This document shows positions 45,431-57,994 of a stretch of 64,000 bases of DNA, one piece after another (position 1 is the first letter of the stretch; every line of letters starts with the position of its first letter). A program made the translations under genes and the position numbers. Source of the stretch: Heliopora coerulea (Eukaryota > Cnidaria > Anthozoa > Scleralcyonacea > Helioporidae); NCBI GenBank assembly GCA_030142905.1, contig JASJOG010000349.1:67001-131000 (forward strand), given 5' to 3'. The notes under the pieces are model-generated. The model searched no databases. It saw only the letters and a list, made by a program, of their open reading frames with translations, and was not told the origin of the DNA.

Positions 45431-46019
45431 GCTGGCATATTAGTGGCTGCTTTTGTTTGAAGCTATCTGTGCAAAAATACTATACACAATGTTTCACTGG
45501 TGGAATCAAGAAGCAAACTGAGCGAGTTAAGAGGTAAGGTAAACAGCAACATCCGACGACGACAACACGGTTGAAAATGGGAAAGAGAACCAATCAAAAG
45601 TCAAATAATAAATTTCTCTCCAGTTTATTTTGCTTTTACCAAGATTCAAGTCAATTTTGAAGGACGAAAAATGCACTTTTCCTTTTGGATACTGCCATCC
45701 AAACATGCGGGATGTGGCAGCACTTGAGAAAAGCGTCCCGCTGTAGGCAATTGGTACCTTATCCCGGAAAAAATAACTTGCAAAGAAACACCAATTTAAA
45801 AAACAAAACAAAACAAATCTCCTGCATCTAATACGGGCGATGAAAACAGCAGAGTTCAGTTGAGTTAAAAAAAAATATTGCCCAATTTGTTCAGGGAAAA
45901 AAAAATTGCTATCCTAGTTTATCCGAGATGATCCCAAGAGGTCAAGCGGTTGGACCCAAAGCGACCAGCGGCAATCATATCGTGTGAATAAGACGTGAGC
46001 TGAAGCAATAGTCATTAAA
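45431..46019. other. No recognisable gene upstream of WASHC5 copy
   Basis: A 94-codon minus-strand frame (45527-45811) has no motif. A/T-rich tracts only. Confidence 0.35.
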
Positions 46020-46090
46020 CGATCATTGAACGATCCTTTCCGACAGGTGTCTACGAACATACCTCACGTGACGTAATTTCAGTCATCATT
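46020..46090 (+). promoter_or_regulatory. Probable WASHC5 proximal promoter with CACGTG E-box
   Basis: CCTCACGTGACGTAAT lies about 20-35 bp before the start codon. TCACGTGA is the core of CLEAR-type sites bound by MiT/TFE factors in animals, and ACGTAA resembles a CRE half site. No TATA box. A similar block lies at 25650-25712. Confidence 0.4.
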
Positions 46091-46096
46091 TTCAAA

Positions 46097-46321
46097 ATGG
46101 TAGACTTCCTTGCAGAAAATAATCTTTGTGATGAAACGTTGTTAAAGTTAGTGAGGATAGGAAATGCAATCATCGCTGAACTTCTGCAATTGTCGGATTT
46201 CATTGTGCTTGAATTCCGTCTGGATAATAAAAGAGATCGGTTGAAATATGGTGATATTTTGGCCGACTTCTCGTGTTTGCGTGGACCTGAATTCTACGAA
46301 GCGAAAATCGACGCTAAAGCG
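46097..46321 (+). CDS. WASHC5: WASHC5 exon 1, intact
   Basis: 75 codons from an ATG in good context (TTCAAAATGG). Begins [11 protein letters not shown] and contains [25 protein letters not shown] and [13 protein letters not shown], the conserved N-terminus of strumpellin. Ends in phase 0 before GTACGT. Confidence 0.9.
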
Positions 46322-48389
46322 GTACGTGCGACGAGTTAAACTAGCCTGATAATGCAGTCGGATCTACCTGTTTCTAGAACGTACTGACAAGTTTTTTAGA
46401 CGAAACTATCAGCACTCTTCGGCCTTTTTATTGGATTTTGCAAAAATGACCGTGAGTAAGGTCTTGCATTTCACTTCTTGAACTTCAAGTATTTTCCTCA
46501 CACCGTTGAATTTGCATTTGTCCACCAAGACGAGGCTGCAACATTTTGAAAAATTAGTCCAGTGTCTTCCTAGCGATATTGGATAAAAGTAAAGTGGCTT
46601 TCTGATTGCATAGTTCCCTTGTAGCTGTATCAAGCTTTTTAAATTTTAAAATAAAATAACCTTTTACCCATTAGTTGACAATTGCTTCCTAATTTTGCTC
46701 ATTTAGAGACAACTTTTTACAAGCAAATTAAAATTTGATTGAAAAATGATGGGCGGGGAGATTCTAGCAGGACACAGGAAGCTGATTGTGAACCTTGATC
46801 ATTGTTTGGGATGAGAGTAAGAAACATACATTATCCTGACAAAAAACATCTTGAAATCTCAATATTCAAGTTAAAGAACACAAACGAATTGGTCATGGTA
46901 ATATTTTGACTTTATTTGAAAGTTGTTGTCTAATGTGAGGCACTTCTTTAGAGTGTGTTTTTCTGTTTAATTTCTTGAAATTGCTGGCTGTGAACAGTAC
47001 AGGTATTTGAGGCACAGTAAGTTGCTTCTCAGTATATTCTGGTGTGGTCTTTTCAACCAGTATGAAACTGAGATGGAATACCCTAAATCTGTCCTGTTTA
47101 CAGTAAGAAGAATTAAGGTGCTTAAATGCCAAGGCATACCAGGTGATGAGAAAAATACTGTAGCTTTGACAGCAATGGATGTAAATTATTTTAATGATAT
47201 TTTTATTGTTTCAGGAGATAATCTTTATTTTGGAGAAAAATTACTAAAATCTGGGAAACAGTAAATTTAATTAGACATCAGCTGAAGGACATCCCTTTAC
47301 ATTTATATTAATGAATCAGAGAACTCAGAGATTTCATGATGTGAACATACTATATATGTTCAGTACATGTGTCTTCAAGTCATACTGACTAACCCTAGAT
47401 TGAATGAAGCAAAGCACTGTGACACATCGTGGTCAGTTGGATAGACATTAATCAGCATTCCCCCCCTGGGTTTAAAAAGCATTCCCTACCTGAGGTAGAC
47501 AAAAGGGGATTTGGACCAAGTCAAAGGCACTTTCTTTCAGTCAAAAACACCTGAATGGTTGCATGCACTACCCTATACATACAAAAACAAAGTTGAAGAT
47601 TATTGAGAAGCTGTCATCAGAGCACAGCACCATGCTAAGAATTTACTGTGATTAATTTGTGGCATAGAGGTACACAAGGCACCACTGAATTTAAATAGAA
47701 TACAGTGATGAAATCTTTGCTGAAGACTGGCATGTGACAATCTTAGTGCAATTTGTACTTCTTAGAATATTGTATGTGAAAACAGTATCTCAACTTATCA
47801 GAAGAACAGTTCTTTGAGTAATTCAAATTAATTCCAAACATTTGTCCACCTGGGCAAAACCTGAACATTGATTTATCTCCAACCTCTACTGCAGTTTTGA
47901 CCAAAGTTGCTATGGCAATGCCAATCCTTACACTAATTCCTAACATGAATCTTACTTTGAATCTTACATTGAATCTTTGAATCAAATTTAACATTGAACC
48001 TAGCACTTACATTTGAATGTAACATTGAATCTTACTCAGTTCTTATGTCATCTTTTCAAATATTTTCATGCTTTACATGTTGCCTCATTATTTTGTGCTA
48101 AAATTTTCACACAGCTCATGGTGTAAGTCATTGACCCATGGGAGTCTATTAAACTGCAGTTTCACTCACTGTTGTGTACAATCCATGTGGAGTAGTGTTG
48201 TTGTTGCAGACGTTTTCTAGGCTATTTGGCACTTAGAAAAGTTTACAGAAGATTGTGCTAGGTGACCATAAATCAATGTAAATGTGTCCTCTTTCATGTT
48301 CTCATCAATGTGATATCAATTTGACTCCTTTGTGCATTATCTAGATGTAATTTTCTTTTGTTTGATTTTCCCCCATTTTGTTACTTCAG

Positions 48390-48488
48390 GAGCTTCAAGA
48401 GCTTGATTCAGAATTCAGGGAAAACCATATTGAGAAGATTCTTCCCTGCTTTTGAAAGTGTTTACAAACATATCACTGACCTGAACAG
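48390..48488 (+). pseudogene. WASHC5: WASHC5 exon 2, copy a: 8-bp deletion
   Basis: After acceptor TTACTTCAG it reads ELQELDSEFRENHIE, then the frame breaks; the following AFESVYKHITDLNR is in another frame up to the donor. 99 nt against 107 in copy b, so 8 bp are missing, in a place where 'atattga' occurs twice in copy b (slippage site). Confidence 0.8.
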
Positions 48489-48872
48489 GTACAGTAAGTA
48501 TGGAAATTTTTAAACTTTAGTTTCCTCTTTATTTTCAAAACTAGTGGCAACAATTTTGCAATATTATTTGTAGAAATCTTCAGACTCAGTTCAGATCAAA
48601 GCCATTGAACTTTTCTGTGAGAATAATAAAAATATTTATCTTACACTCAATTTCTCACCTGCTGTATTTTGCAGTTCATGTGAAGTAGCAGCATTTTTGT
48701 AAAAGTATTCTAGCTATTTGGTAGTAAAGAAGATTTACAGAAGATTGCTGGGTGACCATTACTTAACATAAATGTGTGCTTATATGTGTTAATGTGGTAT
48801 GGTATGACTCCTTTTTGTACATTATCCAGAATCTAATTTTTTTTAATTTGTTTTTTCATTTTATAAATTCAA

Positions 48873-48979
48873 GAACTTCAAGAGCTTGATTCAGTATACA
48901 GGGAAAACCATATTGACATATTGACCTGATTTTTCCTTGCATTTGAAAGTGTTTAGAAATACATCACCATCCTGAACAG
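48873..48979 (+). pseudogene. WASHC5: WASHC5 exon 2, copy b: two nonsense codons
   Basis: Full length (107 nt) and in frame with ELQELDSVYRENHIDILT, but a TGA follows and a TAG interrupts FESV-KYIT. The acceptor AG reads AA at the equivalent place. Confidence 0.8.
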
Positions 48980-49205
48980 GTACAGTAAGTACATGTATAC
49001 AAGTTTTCAAACTTTAATCTAGCAGTATTAGTGTGTTGGACAGCAATGTTAGTTATCTGGCTGGATATCAAATACTGTAGTTCCCTCTGTATTTCTTAGA
49101 CCAGGAATGACAATTTTGCAATATTTGTAGAAATGTTCTGACTAAGTTCAGGTCAAAGCCATTAACCTTTTCTGTGATAAAGATAAAAATATTTATTTTA
49201 CAGAG

Positions 49206-51573
49206 ACAATTTTGAAACTTCACCCATAAAACTGATGCCTGGATGAAACCTTAACTGAGTTGAGACTGAGCTTGACTTTGTTACATACTTGTAAAGTAAT
49301 CTCTGGGAATGTAATCAAAAAGGAATTTTTAATCTCTGCTTCTATTTCCTAATTAGAAACCAATTCAAAGTTAAGAATTAAGTATCTGCCAGTGGTTATC
49401 AGGCCATAATTATCTGCTAGTACAGTGGCTGAAGTGTTAAAATTTTACTATCCTGGTAGGTTCAGTTCTTGTCCCCCAATCCTGTCACTATCCTGAGCAT
49501 GGTAAAGCGAAAAAGTTTTAGAGACCTGGAGACACAGAGACTGTAAATAGACACAAATAATTAGATGAGAGGTACGGTATATCAACAAGCTTTTATTAGC
49601 AGTCCAAAGGTCCTTTAGGATGACTTACACATGTAAAAGCTGATGACAAATAAAATTTGCTGGGTAGTAAGGCAGTACTGAAGTGAGAATGTTCTTTTGT
49701 GGAGACTGAGTCTGTGATGTAGGGATATTAAACTGTGTTTTTTTTAAAAAATACACTGCAATTCAGTGTTTCCTCCTGGATTTACAATGTAAAAAGGTCA
49801 CCCTTCCTAAGATGAACAAAAGAGCATTTCAACCTAATCATGGGGACATTTTTCTAGTCAAGGGCACCATTTTCAAGTCAAGGTCACTGGAATGACCTCG
49901 TACAATACCAGGGATGTGGCCATGCCAGGTGGGGACATCCCAATCCAGCACAAATTCTAAGTGCCTGGTACTCAGGGTAATTTTATCAATCTTGGGTGGC
50001 ACATTTTTAGTCCAAACTTAATAAAATATACAGTTTTGGTGAGGCAGACATCATTGTAATTTAATCTATCATTCATCGAGCTCAGAGAGGAGTGAAATTA
50101 GTGTAAACAAGCAAAATTTTACAGGATTCTTATATGGCATACCTCACCAAGACTTGTTGCTAAGTGGCTAGTGTCTTAACTGCTGCAAAGACTAAATTTG
50201 ATTCTGGATTTAGTGCAAAGATGTACAGCCATTTGCCTAAAGAAGCGAAGTATTAGTAAGTTTAATTGAATCTGTACTGAAAGTGCTAGAAATTTCCTCT
50301 TATATCGACTTAGGGTGCCAATTGTACAAAAATGCTGAGGGAAGGACCTCATTCCACACCTTTTTCCAGACATCATAATGAAAATTAAATCAGGATATTT
50401 TTATCTGGCACTCATATTTGGCTGGCTACATCTCTGCATACATGCATAATTACTCTAGCGGATCACTGATAAGCTGTTGATATTGGCACAGCAGCCAGCC
50501 AGCTAGGAGTTTATTTTCTGATGAATAATTTAAGTCATAGTGGTACACAAGCTTTGTGAAGGGCAGGAATAACAGGTGGCTACTATGAAGTTGCTTTGGG
50601 GAAACACAGCAGCTGTAGATCTTCTGAGTGTAAGGTTGATTTTAAGAAAGAATTTTAATGCAACATATGTTCTACAAAATGCTGTGTGTAAAATGCTATC
50701 CTATTTGTGAATGATATTTACCAAAATTTGTGGTGGCTACATCACCTACATGTTACTTTAAAAATTGTTGTATACAGTAGTAGATACCATTGCTCATCAG
50801 TCATGATAACATCAAAGTAACCTGGTTATGTTTACCTGCTAAGTTGCTTAGTCATTCTTGATGCCATAGGCAATGTTTGAAATGTGTGCAAATACTTTCA
50901 TAGACTCACAAATGCTGTGTAGCAGCATCTCAGTGTCAAAAACCAAATGCCTTAACATTTTGGACATCCAGTGTGTGTCTCCAGACCAAAGCTTAAAACC
51001 TTTAGTTGAGTTAAGGGAAAGATTATTGTGATTGTAGTTAAGATTAAGGTTGGTGATTAGCTTGGATTAGGGTTTTTATTCTGGTTGAGGTAAGTTTTGT
51101 ATTCCAGTGTTTCCACTTGGCAACTTCAGAGTAGTGGCCTGCAGTCCCTGACCTTAAAAAAGCTTGTGTACCATGGTGCCATAAATTAATGACAGTAACT
51201 TCTGGCAGACCACTGTGCCTGGCCAACAACTTGTGAACAATTGATAACAGTAGTTCTGCAAGTATCTGGTGAATCAAGGGCCATTGACTTGAAGACAGAG
51301 CCCTTGACCTGACCAAAAAGGCCTTTTGTCTTCCTTATGTGGGGTGCCCCATTCAAACGTTTGGTGAAATGCTGGTTTCTAGTGGAAATAATAGAACCCT
51401 AGACAAGTCATTCATCACCAGAGACACTGTAACACTGGTAGTACTGCAAAAGTTAGACTGAGTATGACTTTTCTAGTGTTTTGCGACCTTGATTGTGGCA
51501 ACCATGCATATTGTAGAACTGTTAGGTCTTCACCATACAGGTAATGGTGGACTAACTTATGTTTTTCTTGTAG
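49206..51573. other. WASHC5 intron without further features
   Basis: Searched for the strumpellin segments and for TE ends; only short open frames seen. Confidence 0.4.
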
Positions 51574-51658
51574 GTTCTTGGAAGAGCTGGATGAAGGTAT
51601 TTTTATTCAGCAAACATTAGAAACACTGTTGATTAATGCAGATGGAAAACAGTTGATG
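51574..51658 (+). CDS. WASHC5: WASHC5 exon 3, intact
   Basis: After acceptor TTTCTTGTAG a single base completes an Arg codon (phase 2), then FLEELDEGIFIQQTLETLL and GKQLM, a highly conserved strumpellin stretch; donor GTACAG, phase 0. Confidence 0.85.
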
Positions 51659-51756
51659 GTACAGTGTGTTCATTGCATTATTTTTGTTCTAATTATCATT
51701 GTTATATAATGATAGTCATTTTTACATTTACTGTTGTAATTGTCAGTACCAACGTC

Positions 51757-52106
51757 ATCATCATCATCATCATCATCACTATTATCATCACCATCATCAC
51801 CATCATCGCCATCATCATCATCATCATCACCACCATCATCATCACTATCATCATCATCACCATCATCATCACCATCATCAGTATCATCATCATCATCATC
51901 ATCATCACATCATCATCATCACTATCATCATCATCACCACCATCATCATCATCACCATCATCATCACATCATCATCATCATCATCATCACCATCATCATC
52001 ACATCATCATCATCATCACTATCACCATCATCATCACATCACCATCATCATCATCACTATCATCATCATCACCATCATCATCATCACTATCACCATCATC
52101 ATCACT

Positions 52107-52146
<40 letters not shown>

Positions 52147-52169
52147 CTATTATCATCACCATCATCACC

Positions 52170-52200
<31 letters not shown>

Positions 52201-52802
52201 TCACCACCATCATCATCACTATCATCATCATCACCATCATCATCACCATCATCACTATGATGATCATCATCATCATCATCACATCATCATCATCACTATC
52301 ATCATCATCACCACCATCATCATCATCACATCATCATCATCATCACATCATCATCATCATCACATCATCATCATCATCATCATTACCATCATCATCACAT
52401 CATCATCATCATCACTATCACCATCATCATCACATCATCATCATCACTATCATCATCATCATCATCGTCATCACTATCATCATCATCACATCAACACCAT
52501 CATCATCACATCATCACCATCATCATCACTATCACCATCATCATCACTATCACCATCATCATCACTATCACCATCATCATCACTATCATCATCATCACAT
52601 CATCATCACCACAATCATCACCACAATCATCACCACAATCATCACCACAATCATCATCACCACAATCGTCACCACAATCATCACCACAATCATCACCACA
52701 ATCATCATCACCACAATCATCACTGTCATCATCATCAACATCATCATCAACATTATCATCAACATCATCAGATCATCATCACATCATCACCATCATCATC
52801 AC

Positions 52803-52834
<32 letters not shown>

Positions 52835-53030
52835 CCACCATCATCATCACCATCATCATCATCACCATCATCACCATCATCATCATCATCACCGTCATCA
52901 TCATCACTATTATCATCATCATCACCACCATCATCATCACCATCATCATCATCACTATCATTATCATCGTCATCATCCTTATCATCACTATTATCATCAT
53001 CATCACCATCATTGTAATCATCATTAACTT
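51757..53030 (+). repeat. CAT/CAC trinucleotide microsatellite, about 1.3 kb
   Basis: Almost uninterrupted (ATC)n with CAC and TAT variants arranged in higher-order patterns, for example repeated ATCACCACA units around 52600-52720. Degenerate edges run to about 53110. Long open frames of Ser, His, Ile or Met here are artefacts of the repeat. Confidence 0.97.
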
Positions 53031-53110
53031 GATTGTCATTATTGTCTTCACCATTACCTTAATTACCACCACCTTCATCATCATTATCGTTATGTCGGTA
53101 ATCATCCGTA

Positions 53111-53685
53111 TCATTTTCATCATTATCATCATTTTCATTGACAGTGCCATTGCCATTCACACTCTTGTCATTGTTTTGTAAGAAATTCAAAATAATTTTT
53201 GGTGTAAAACGAAGTCAGAGCACTGCTACTGACATTCATAGATAAGTTATTCTTGTCGTTATCATTTCAGCATCTTTTATTATCATAAATATTTTCATTA
53301 TCACTGCAATAGTTAATGTCATCACAATCTTCATTATTATCGAAATCCTCACTTGATTCAGTTCACTCTTAGATGTTTCAGGTTTGTGTTATTAAAAACG
53401 TATGTAACCGAAACTTGTAATAATACCCAGTCATAGTCATACCCCTGTACGCATAATCATGTCACAATCAATCATGGTCATAGTATAAACAAATCATAGT
53501 AATAATCAAATCAAAAGCATTGGTCTTGTGCCACCGAATACTTTTGAATAGTTCATCAAGATACTTCGCAGGGTTCATGATATAAAAATAGTTCCGAAAA
53601 AGGTGTGCATTATACAGTAATCAGTTTTTTGACTGATATAGCTCAGATTTGTTTCTTTTCAATTAAACCACGAGGAAACTACTGT
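53111..53685. other. Intron sequence without features
   Basis: AT-rich; no exon for the strumpellin segment after GKQLM was recognised here. Confidence 0.35.
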
Positions 53686-54210
53686 TACCGTAAACCCTCT
53701 ATTAAGCCCCTGGGGCGCTTACTTATTTTCAGAAATTCTAGACGAGGTGCTTATTAGAGAGGGAGTGTTAATAGAGAGGGAGCTAATAGAGAGGGGAATT
53801 TATTTAAAGATAAAAGTAAAGTGCCTTTATTTCAAGGTAAAGTACCTTTATTTATATTGGATAACTCTATCAGTTACCTGAACTGTTCTCTCCAGAGGTC
53901 CAGTAAAGGCCACCCCTTATGGGTCCACTGTTACTACATGTGCAAGTCAAGAACCATTATTGATGTACTGAAAACAGATCTTGATAAGAAAGTACTAAAA
54001 CTGTCCCATATGAATTTGGAAGTTGGAAATGTTGAGATCTAGAATATAGTGCGATTCTAACCAGTCCTAAGTCGCTATCTTTTTTGTGCTTTTGTTGGGG
54101 GAAGGGCTTAGTAGAGAGGAGGCTTTTAAAAAACTTGAAGTTCTGCAGTGGGGATCATTAGAGAGCGGAATCTCAACAGAGATAGAGGGCTCGATAGAGC
54201 GTTTACGGTA
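53686..54210. mobile_element. Non-autonomous TIR element with ends TACCGTAAAC
   Basis: Left TACCGTAAACCCTCTATTAAGCCCC (first 20 bases decisive) and inverted right TACCGTAAACGCTCTATCGAGCCC share the same pattern. Internal 'agagaggg' and 'ttagagag' motifs repeat. Positions 53862-53945 match, inverted, a block at 59925-60010. TSD not clear. Confidence 0.65.
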
Positions 54211-54439
54211 TTTTGCTTAAACTACGCCACGTGCATAAAGACTCCTTAAGTCAAATTCGAACTGGTTAATTCGAAGTTATTGGTAACGTATAGTTCAGTA
54301 ATTTCGGTACATGGATTTGTCCGAAGATGATTCAGTTTGGTTTATGCGTCATCAACTCTTTATAAATCAACCGACTTAGTAATGTTAAGATGACATCGAA
54401 ACACCATTCAGTAAACCTGAGACTTCTATTGCTTGCATT

Positions 54440-54660
54440 TGTGATAAAATGTAATTTATAATAATAAAGAAATGGAAACTGTTTTGCCGTGTTTATATAG
54501 CCCGATGCAAGCATGAGAAGAAGGTTGGGAGAAATCGAAAGCTGTTGTGTACGCCCGAGACCGGCAGCTTGAAAACTCTCGCAATCTCTCTAAGTGTTTG
54601 CATCAAGCTACATAAACACAAAACAGTTTCTGTTTCTCGTAGAAAATAAGCAAAGAACTA
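54440..54660. repeat. Foldback repeat
   Basis: 54465-54512 and 54596-54640 are inverted copies ('ggaaactgtttt', 'tgtttatatagc', 'gatgcaa'). Small MITE-like palindrome of the kind also seen around 60010-60540. Confidence 0.5.
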
Positions 54661-55246
54661 AGTGATAATAATTGTGAATAACGAACGTTATTTTCAATAT
54701 CAAATCGTAAGTTCTTCTTACAAGTTCGTAGGCCAATCAGAGCTTTCCATTGGCACCAAAAACCAATTCTAGCATTAAGCGGTGTCTCTGATTTAATAAC
54801 CGTGTTCGCATAGCCGGATATAAACACAGTAACTAAATAATCACTGCATGCGTAATGGAAATTTTATAATATAAATATATTACACTGACGCTTGGTAATA
54901 TACCGACTTTCAATTGAATGAATGTGTTTCTTCGTGGAAGGTTGTCTTTTAGTTCTCATGTTTCCATATTAAAATATATTTCAACTTTTCAATAAACAAG
55001 ACTACCCCCATCGGAGGACACGGCTTGTTTTTTTTTTTCCTTCTGAACTGGGAGGGTGTTAGAAGACTGGGGCTAAATATAAGTATTACTTAACTGTACT
55101 ATAAATATTGCCGCGTTCGTCCCTAGTCGTGGCCATATCCCAAATCCTAACCATGAAACTTATCCTAACCATAGTTATAATTGAAACCCTAATTTTGAAA
55201 GGTTAGCGGCTTGTCTGCATCAGCTAAACTGTATTCTTATAAGTTT

Positions 55247-55795
55247 AAATAATGATAATGGTAATGATAATGGTAATGATAATGGTAATGGTAATGATAA
55301 TGGTAATGGTAATGGTAATGGTAATGATAATGATAATGGTAATGATAATGGTAATGATAATGGTAATGATAATGGTAATGATAATGGTAATGGTAATGAT
55401 AATGGTAATGGTCATTGTAATATTGGTAATGGCAACGGTAATGGAAGTGATAATGGTTATGGTAATAATTGTAATGGTAATAATTGTAATGGTAATGGTC
55501 ATGATATTGGTAATGGTAATGATAATGATAATTATAATGGTAATTATAATGGTAATGGTAATAATGGTAATAATAATGATAATGGTAATGGGAATGGCAA
55601 TGGTAATTATAATTGTAATAGTAATTGTAATAATGGTAATGGTAATCGTAACAATAAGGGGAATGATAATGGGAATGATAATAATGGTAATGATAATGAT
55701 AATGGTGATGGTGATGATAATGATACTGGTAACATTGATAATGATAATGGTAATGGTTATGGTAGTGATAGTGATAATGATAATGATCTTGGTAA
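55247..55795 (+). repeat. TAATGG/TAATGA microsatellite, about 0.55 kb
   Basis: Imperfect array of hexanucleotide-like units made from TAATGG and TAATGA with TGT and ATT variants. Open frames in it have no coding meaning. Confidence 0.95.
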
Positions 55796-56148
55796 ATAGT
55801 GAACAATAAATGATAAATAATAAAAGATAATGATAAATGTTAAAGAATAAATAGCATTTCAATTTCAAGCAGTTACATCACAAATTAAAGAAATAGCTTA
55901 CATACTTTGGCAACCACGGTTTTGAATTTTCTACCAAAAATATTGTTTCTGTAAAAACTAACTTGCGACGGCTTGTTGTAGCGGCAAAACGAAGTGCGCA
56001 TGGGAAAGAATGCTTGCCTCAAAATGTGTACTAGTTCAAACTTACTCCAAGTGATGGCAAACTCAGCCTGGTAAAAAGTAGATGCAAGTTAATGGTGAAA
56101 GGAGACTCGAGGCGAACCTTGCACTCAATAACTTATTTTATTTTATAG

Positions 56149-56311
56149 TGCGACCAGGGCCGATATCGAGTCAAACATCGACGATGTGTGGAAACTTCTT
56201 CGAAGTACAGGAATTTCTGCCGGAAAAAGATCTCCGAAATATCCAGAGAATTATTTTGATGATGTTAAAAATATTTGCTAATCTCGTGGGATTACGAACA
56301 TTTGGACAACT
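56149..56311 (+). pseudogene. WASHC5: WASHC5 later exon, frameshifted
   Basis: After acceptor ATTTTATAG, one base (phase 2) and then ATRADIESNIDDVWKLLRSTG and a KRSPKYPENYF segment equal the strumpellin SADSNMDDI-KLLRSTGY region. After YFDDVK the frame is lost; IFANLVGLRTF in the next frame resembles the conserved GRLR segment with small deletions. GTAAAC follows as a possible donor. Confidence 0.7.
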
Positions 56312-56451
56312 GTAAACGTGACTTGTTTGCTTTGCATAATCATTTACGTAAATTAAGCTTCAATTTCTGAATTCACATCTCCCGACTTTACATCTGAACA
56401 TTATGTTCAATTGTCCTGGTTTATGACTTGAGATAAATATTTACTAATGAT

Positions 56452-56600
56452 CGACCTAAGGTGAGGTCTGTACTAGTGAAATATAGGACAGATGTTTTTA
56501 AGTACGGACCTCAACTCGCTGCGCTCGTCTCAGTCCTTGCTAAAACAGAGGTCCGATATTTCACTAATACAGACGAAATAAGCGAGGTGAATAAGTAGTT
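56452..56600. repeat. Inverted repeat
   Basis: 'gaggtctgtactagtgaaat' (as read) near 56462 is mirrored by 'atttcactaatacagac' near 56557, and 'cggacctca' by 'gaggtccg'. Small foldback element. Confidence 0.5.
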
Positions 56601-56606
56601 TATTAT

Positions 56607-56810
56607 AACCCCGATTACACTGTTAATACTTTAGACAGGGCACTGCTGAAATTTTGGTATGGTTGAAGCTATTGTTGGGCGGTGCAGACTTCATCAAAAT
56701 TTCGTTCCCGTTCCTAAAAATTTAGCCTTGCCGAGCACCTCTGTATATGTTGGTGCCGTGCCCAAAATTCCCCGTGCCATGCCCAAAATATTACAGTGTG
56801 AACGGGGGTT
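56607..56810. mobile_element. MITE with ends AACCCCGATTAC, family copy 2
   Basis: Left AACCCCGATTACACTGTTAA and inverted right AACCCCCGTTCACACTGTAA. Shares end sequence and the 'gccgagcacctctgtata' core with 16465-16687. The target duplication is not clear. Confidence 0.75.
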
Positions 56811-57994
56811 TTATATGGCTTTAATGAAATATAATTGACAAGTGCAAAGGTAGAGAACGATAGACTAACTTGCAATTCTGTCGTATTTTCATAAATAATT
56901 TGTTCACCAACTTCATTCTACTTGGTTATTTTTCCTTCTCTGATTTTTTGTAATACACATGCACTTCATAGGTTGTGAAAAGTTTAAATTTTAATTCGAC
57001 ACAAGAAAGACTTTCTTAAATTTCCAACCTAGAGCGGGCAATATGGGAAATATCAGACCACTTATGAACCAATCAAATAGCTGGATTTCCGTATTCGGAC
57101 CGGCCGCTGCCACAGCCATATAATAAATACTCATATTCCAGTTTAAGTTGTGGAAATTTTGTTCATTGGCCCGATTTTGCGCGGGAAAATTGTAAATGTC
57201 CCAATGGAGCCTTAGTTTGCAGTTGTGGTGAACAATCCTTGGCTTAATCTGTGGTGGAAGGAACGCCGCACGTTGTCATTCGGTTAACTTTGGAAAACGT
57301 AAGACACAAGTTGCACTCTGGCATCTTATTGTAGTAAGTTATTTTTTCCTCGGAGGATACGGGTGTGGGTTCGAAGTGAATTTTTTTCTTGGTTGTCCCT
57401 TGGGAAACCATTGGTCCTTTTCAGTTTTCCCCAGAAAGATTTTGTTTGCCCAAACCTCTTTTGGGTTTTTCTTTATATATATATCAGCCAAATGAGCATA
57501 AAAACTTTATCACTCATAAATAATGTTTTTACTTCATAGCTATGTCGGCTTGAAACGTTCAATGGTCATTGTTTTGAATACTGTTATCATACATGTATTG
57601 CTTGGTCGATGGCTGCCATACTCTACTTTATTGGGTCAGGTATTTTTATATTTTTATAATAATCTTTTTACTAGTTCATGGTTGCTATACTGAGCTTTAT
57701 ACGGCTGTGCTCGCTATCCGGTCTGTACGCAATATAACACTCGTTGATTGGCTACCTAGCCGTGCAATAGGAAGGTTACGAAATGATGACGTCTAGTCCC
57801 AGCAGGGAAATTGGAGCGAGGTTGCATCGAGGTTGCTTCATTACGAATTACTCGAAATGGCGGGAATGTCAACGACGAGAAAAGTGAGACTTTTACCATG
57901 GCTAGCTTGAGACGAATACAAATTTGGCTTGTATATGATAACAAAATAAGCACATCGATAAAAGTCGAGATATCTTGCTGGGTTTGGGAGTAGG
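56811..57994. other. No supported gene
   Basis: 57030-57110 has wording similar to the 5280/44545 repeat ('gggaaatatcagacca', 'ccaatca'). It could hold 5' exons of the LITAF-type gene, but none was recognised. Confidence 0.35.

Larger units (their letters stand above)
48165..49205 (+). repeat. Tandem duplication of about 490-540 bp containing WASHC5 exon 2
   Basis: Unit 1 (about 48165-48655) and unit 2 (about 48656-49205) share the intron sequence before the exon ('agctatttgg', 'tttacagaagatt', 'ggtgacca', 'tgactcctttt'), the exon itself and the sequence after it ('caattttgcaatatt', 'caaagccatt'). Unit 2 has extra sequence after the donor. Confidence 0.8.
46097..56311 (+). pseudogene. WASHC5: WASHC5 (strumpellin) 5' part, unprocessed, decayed copy
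   Basis: Strumpellin is a 1.1-1.2 kDa-thousand residue-scale core subunit of the WASH complex, which activates Arp2/3 on endosomes. Exons seen: 46097-46321, a broken exon 2 present twice (48390-48488 and 48873-48979), 51574-51658, and 56149-56311. Introns with GT-AG sites are retained, so this is a genomic duplicate, not a retrocopy. No intact exon 2 exists, the exon encoding the next segment (after GKQLM) was not found, and the last exon is frameshifted; skipping exon 2 would not keep frame (phase 0 against 2). Only the region equal to about the first 230 residues is present. Alternatives are assembly error or a truly degraded allele; a functional gene would be expected elsewhere in the genome. 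Confidence 0.75.

Noticed and set aside
47007..47264. 85-codon frame in WASHC5 intron 1 as an extra exon
   Set aside because: No similarity to strumpellin and no matching splice phase.
51664..53156. Open frames of hundreds of codons made of Ser, His, Ile or Met
   Set aside because: They are readings of the CAT-type microsatellite in several frames on both strands; no sequence complexity.
55237..55868. Long Tyr/His, Ile/Thr and Met/Val-rich open frames
   Set aside because: Artefacts of the TAATGG-type microsatellite.
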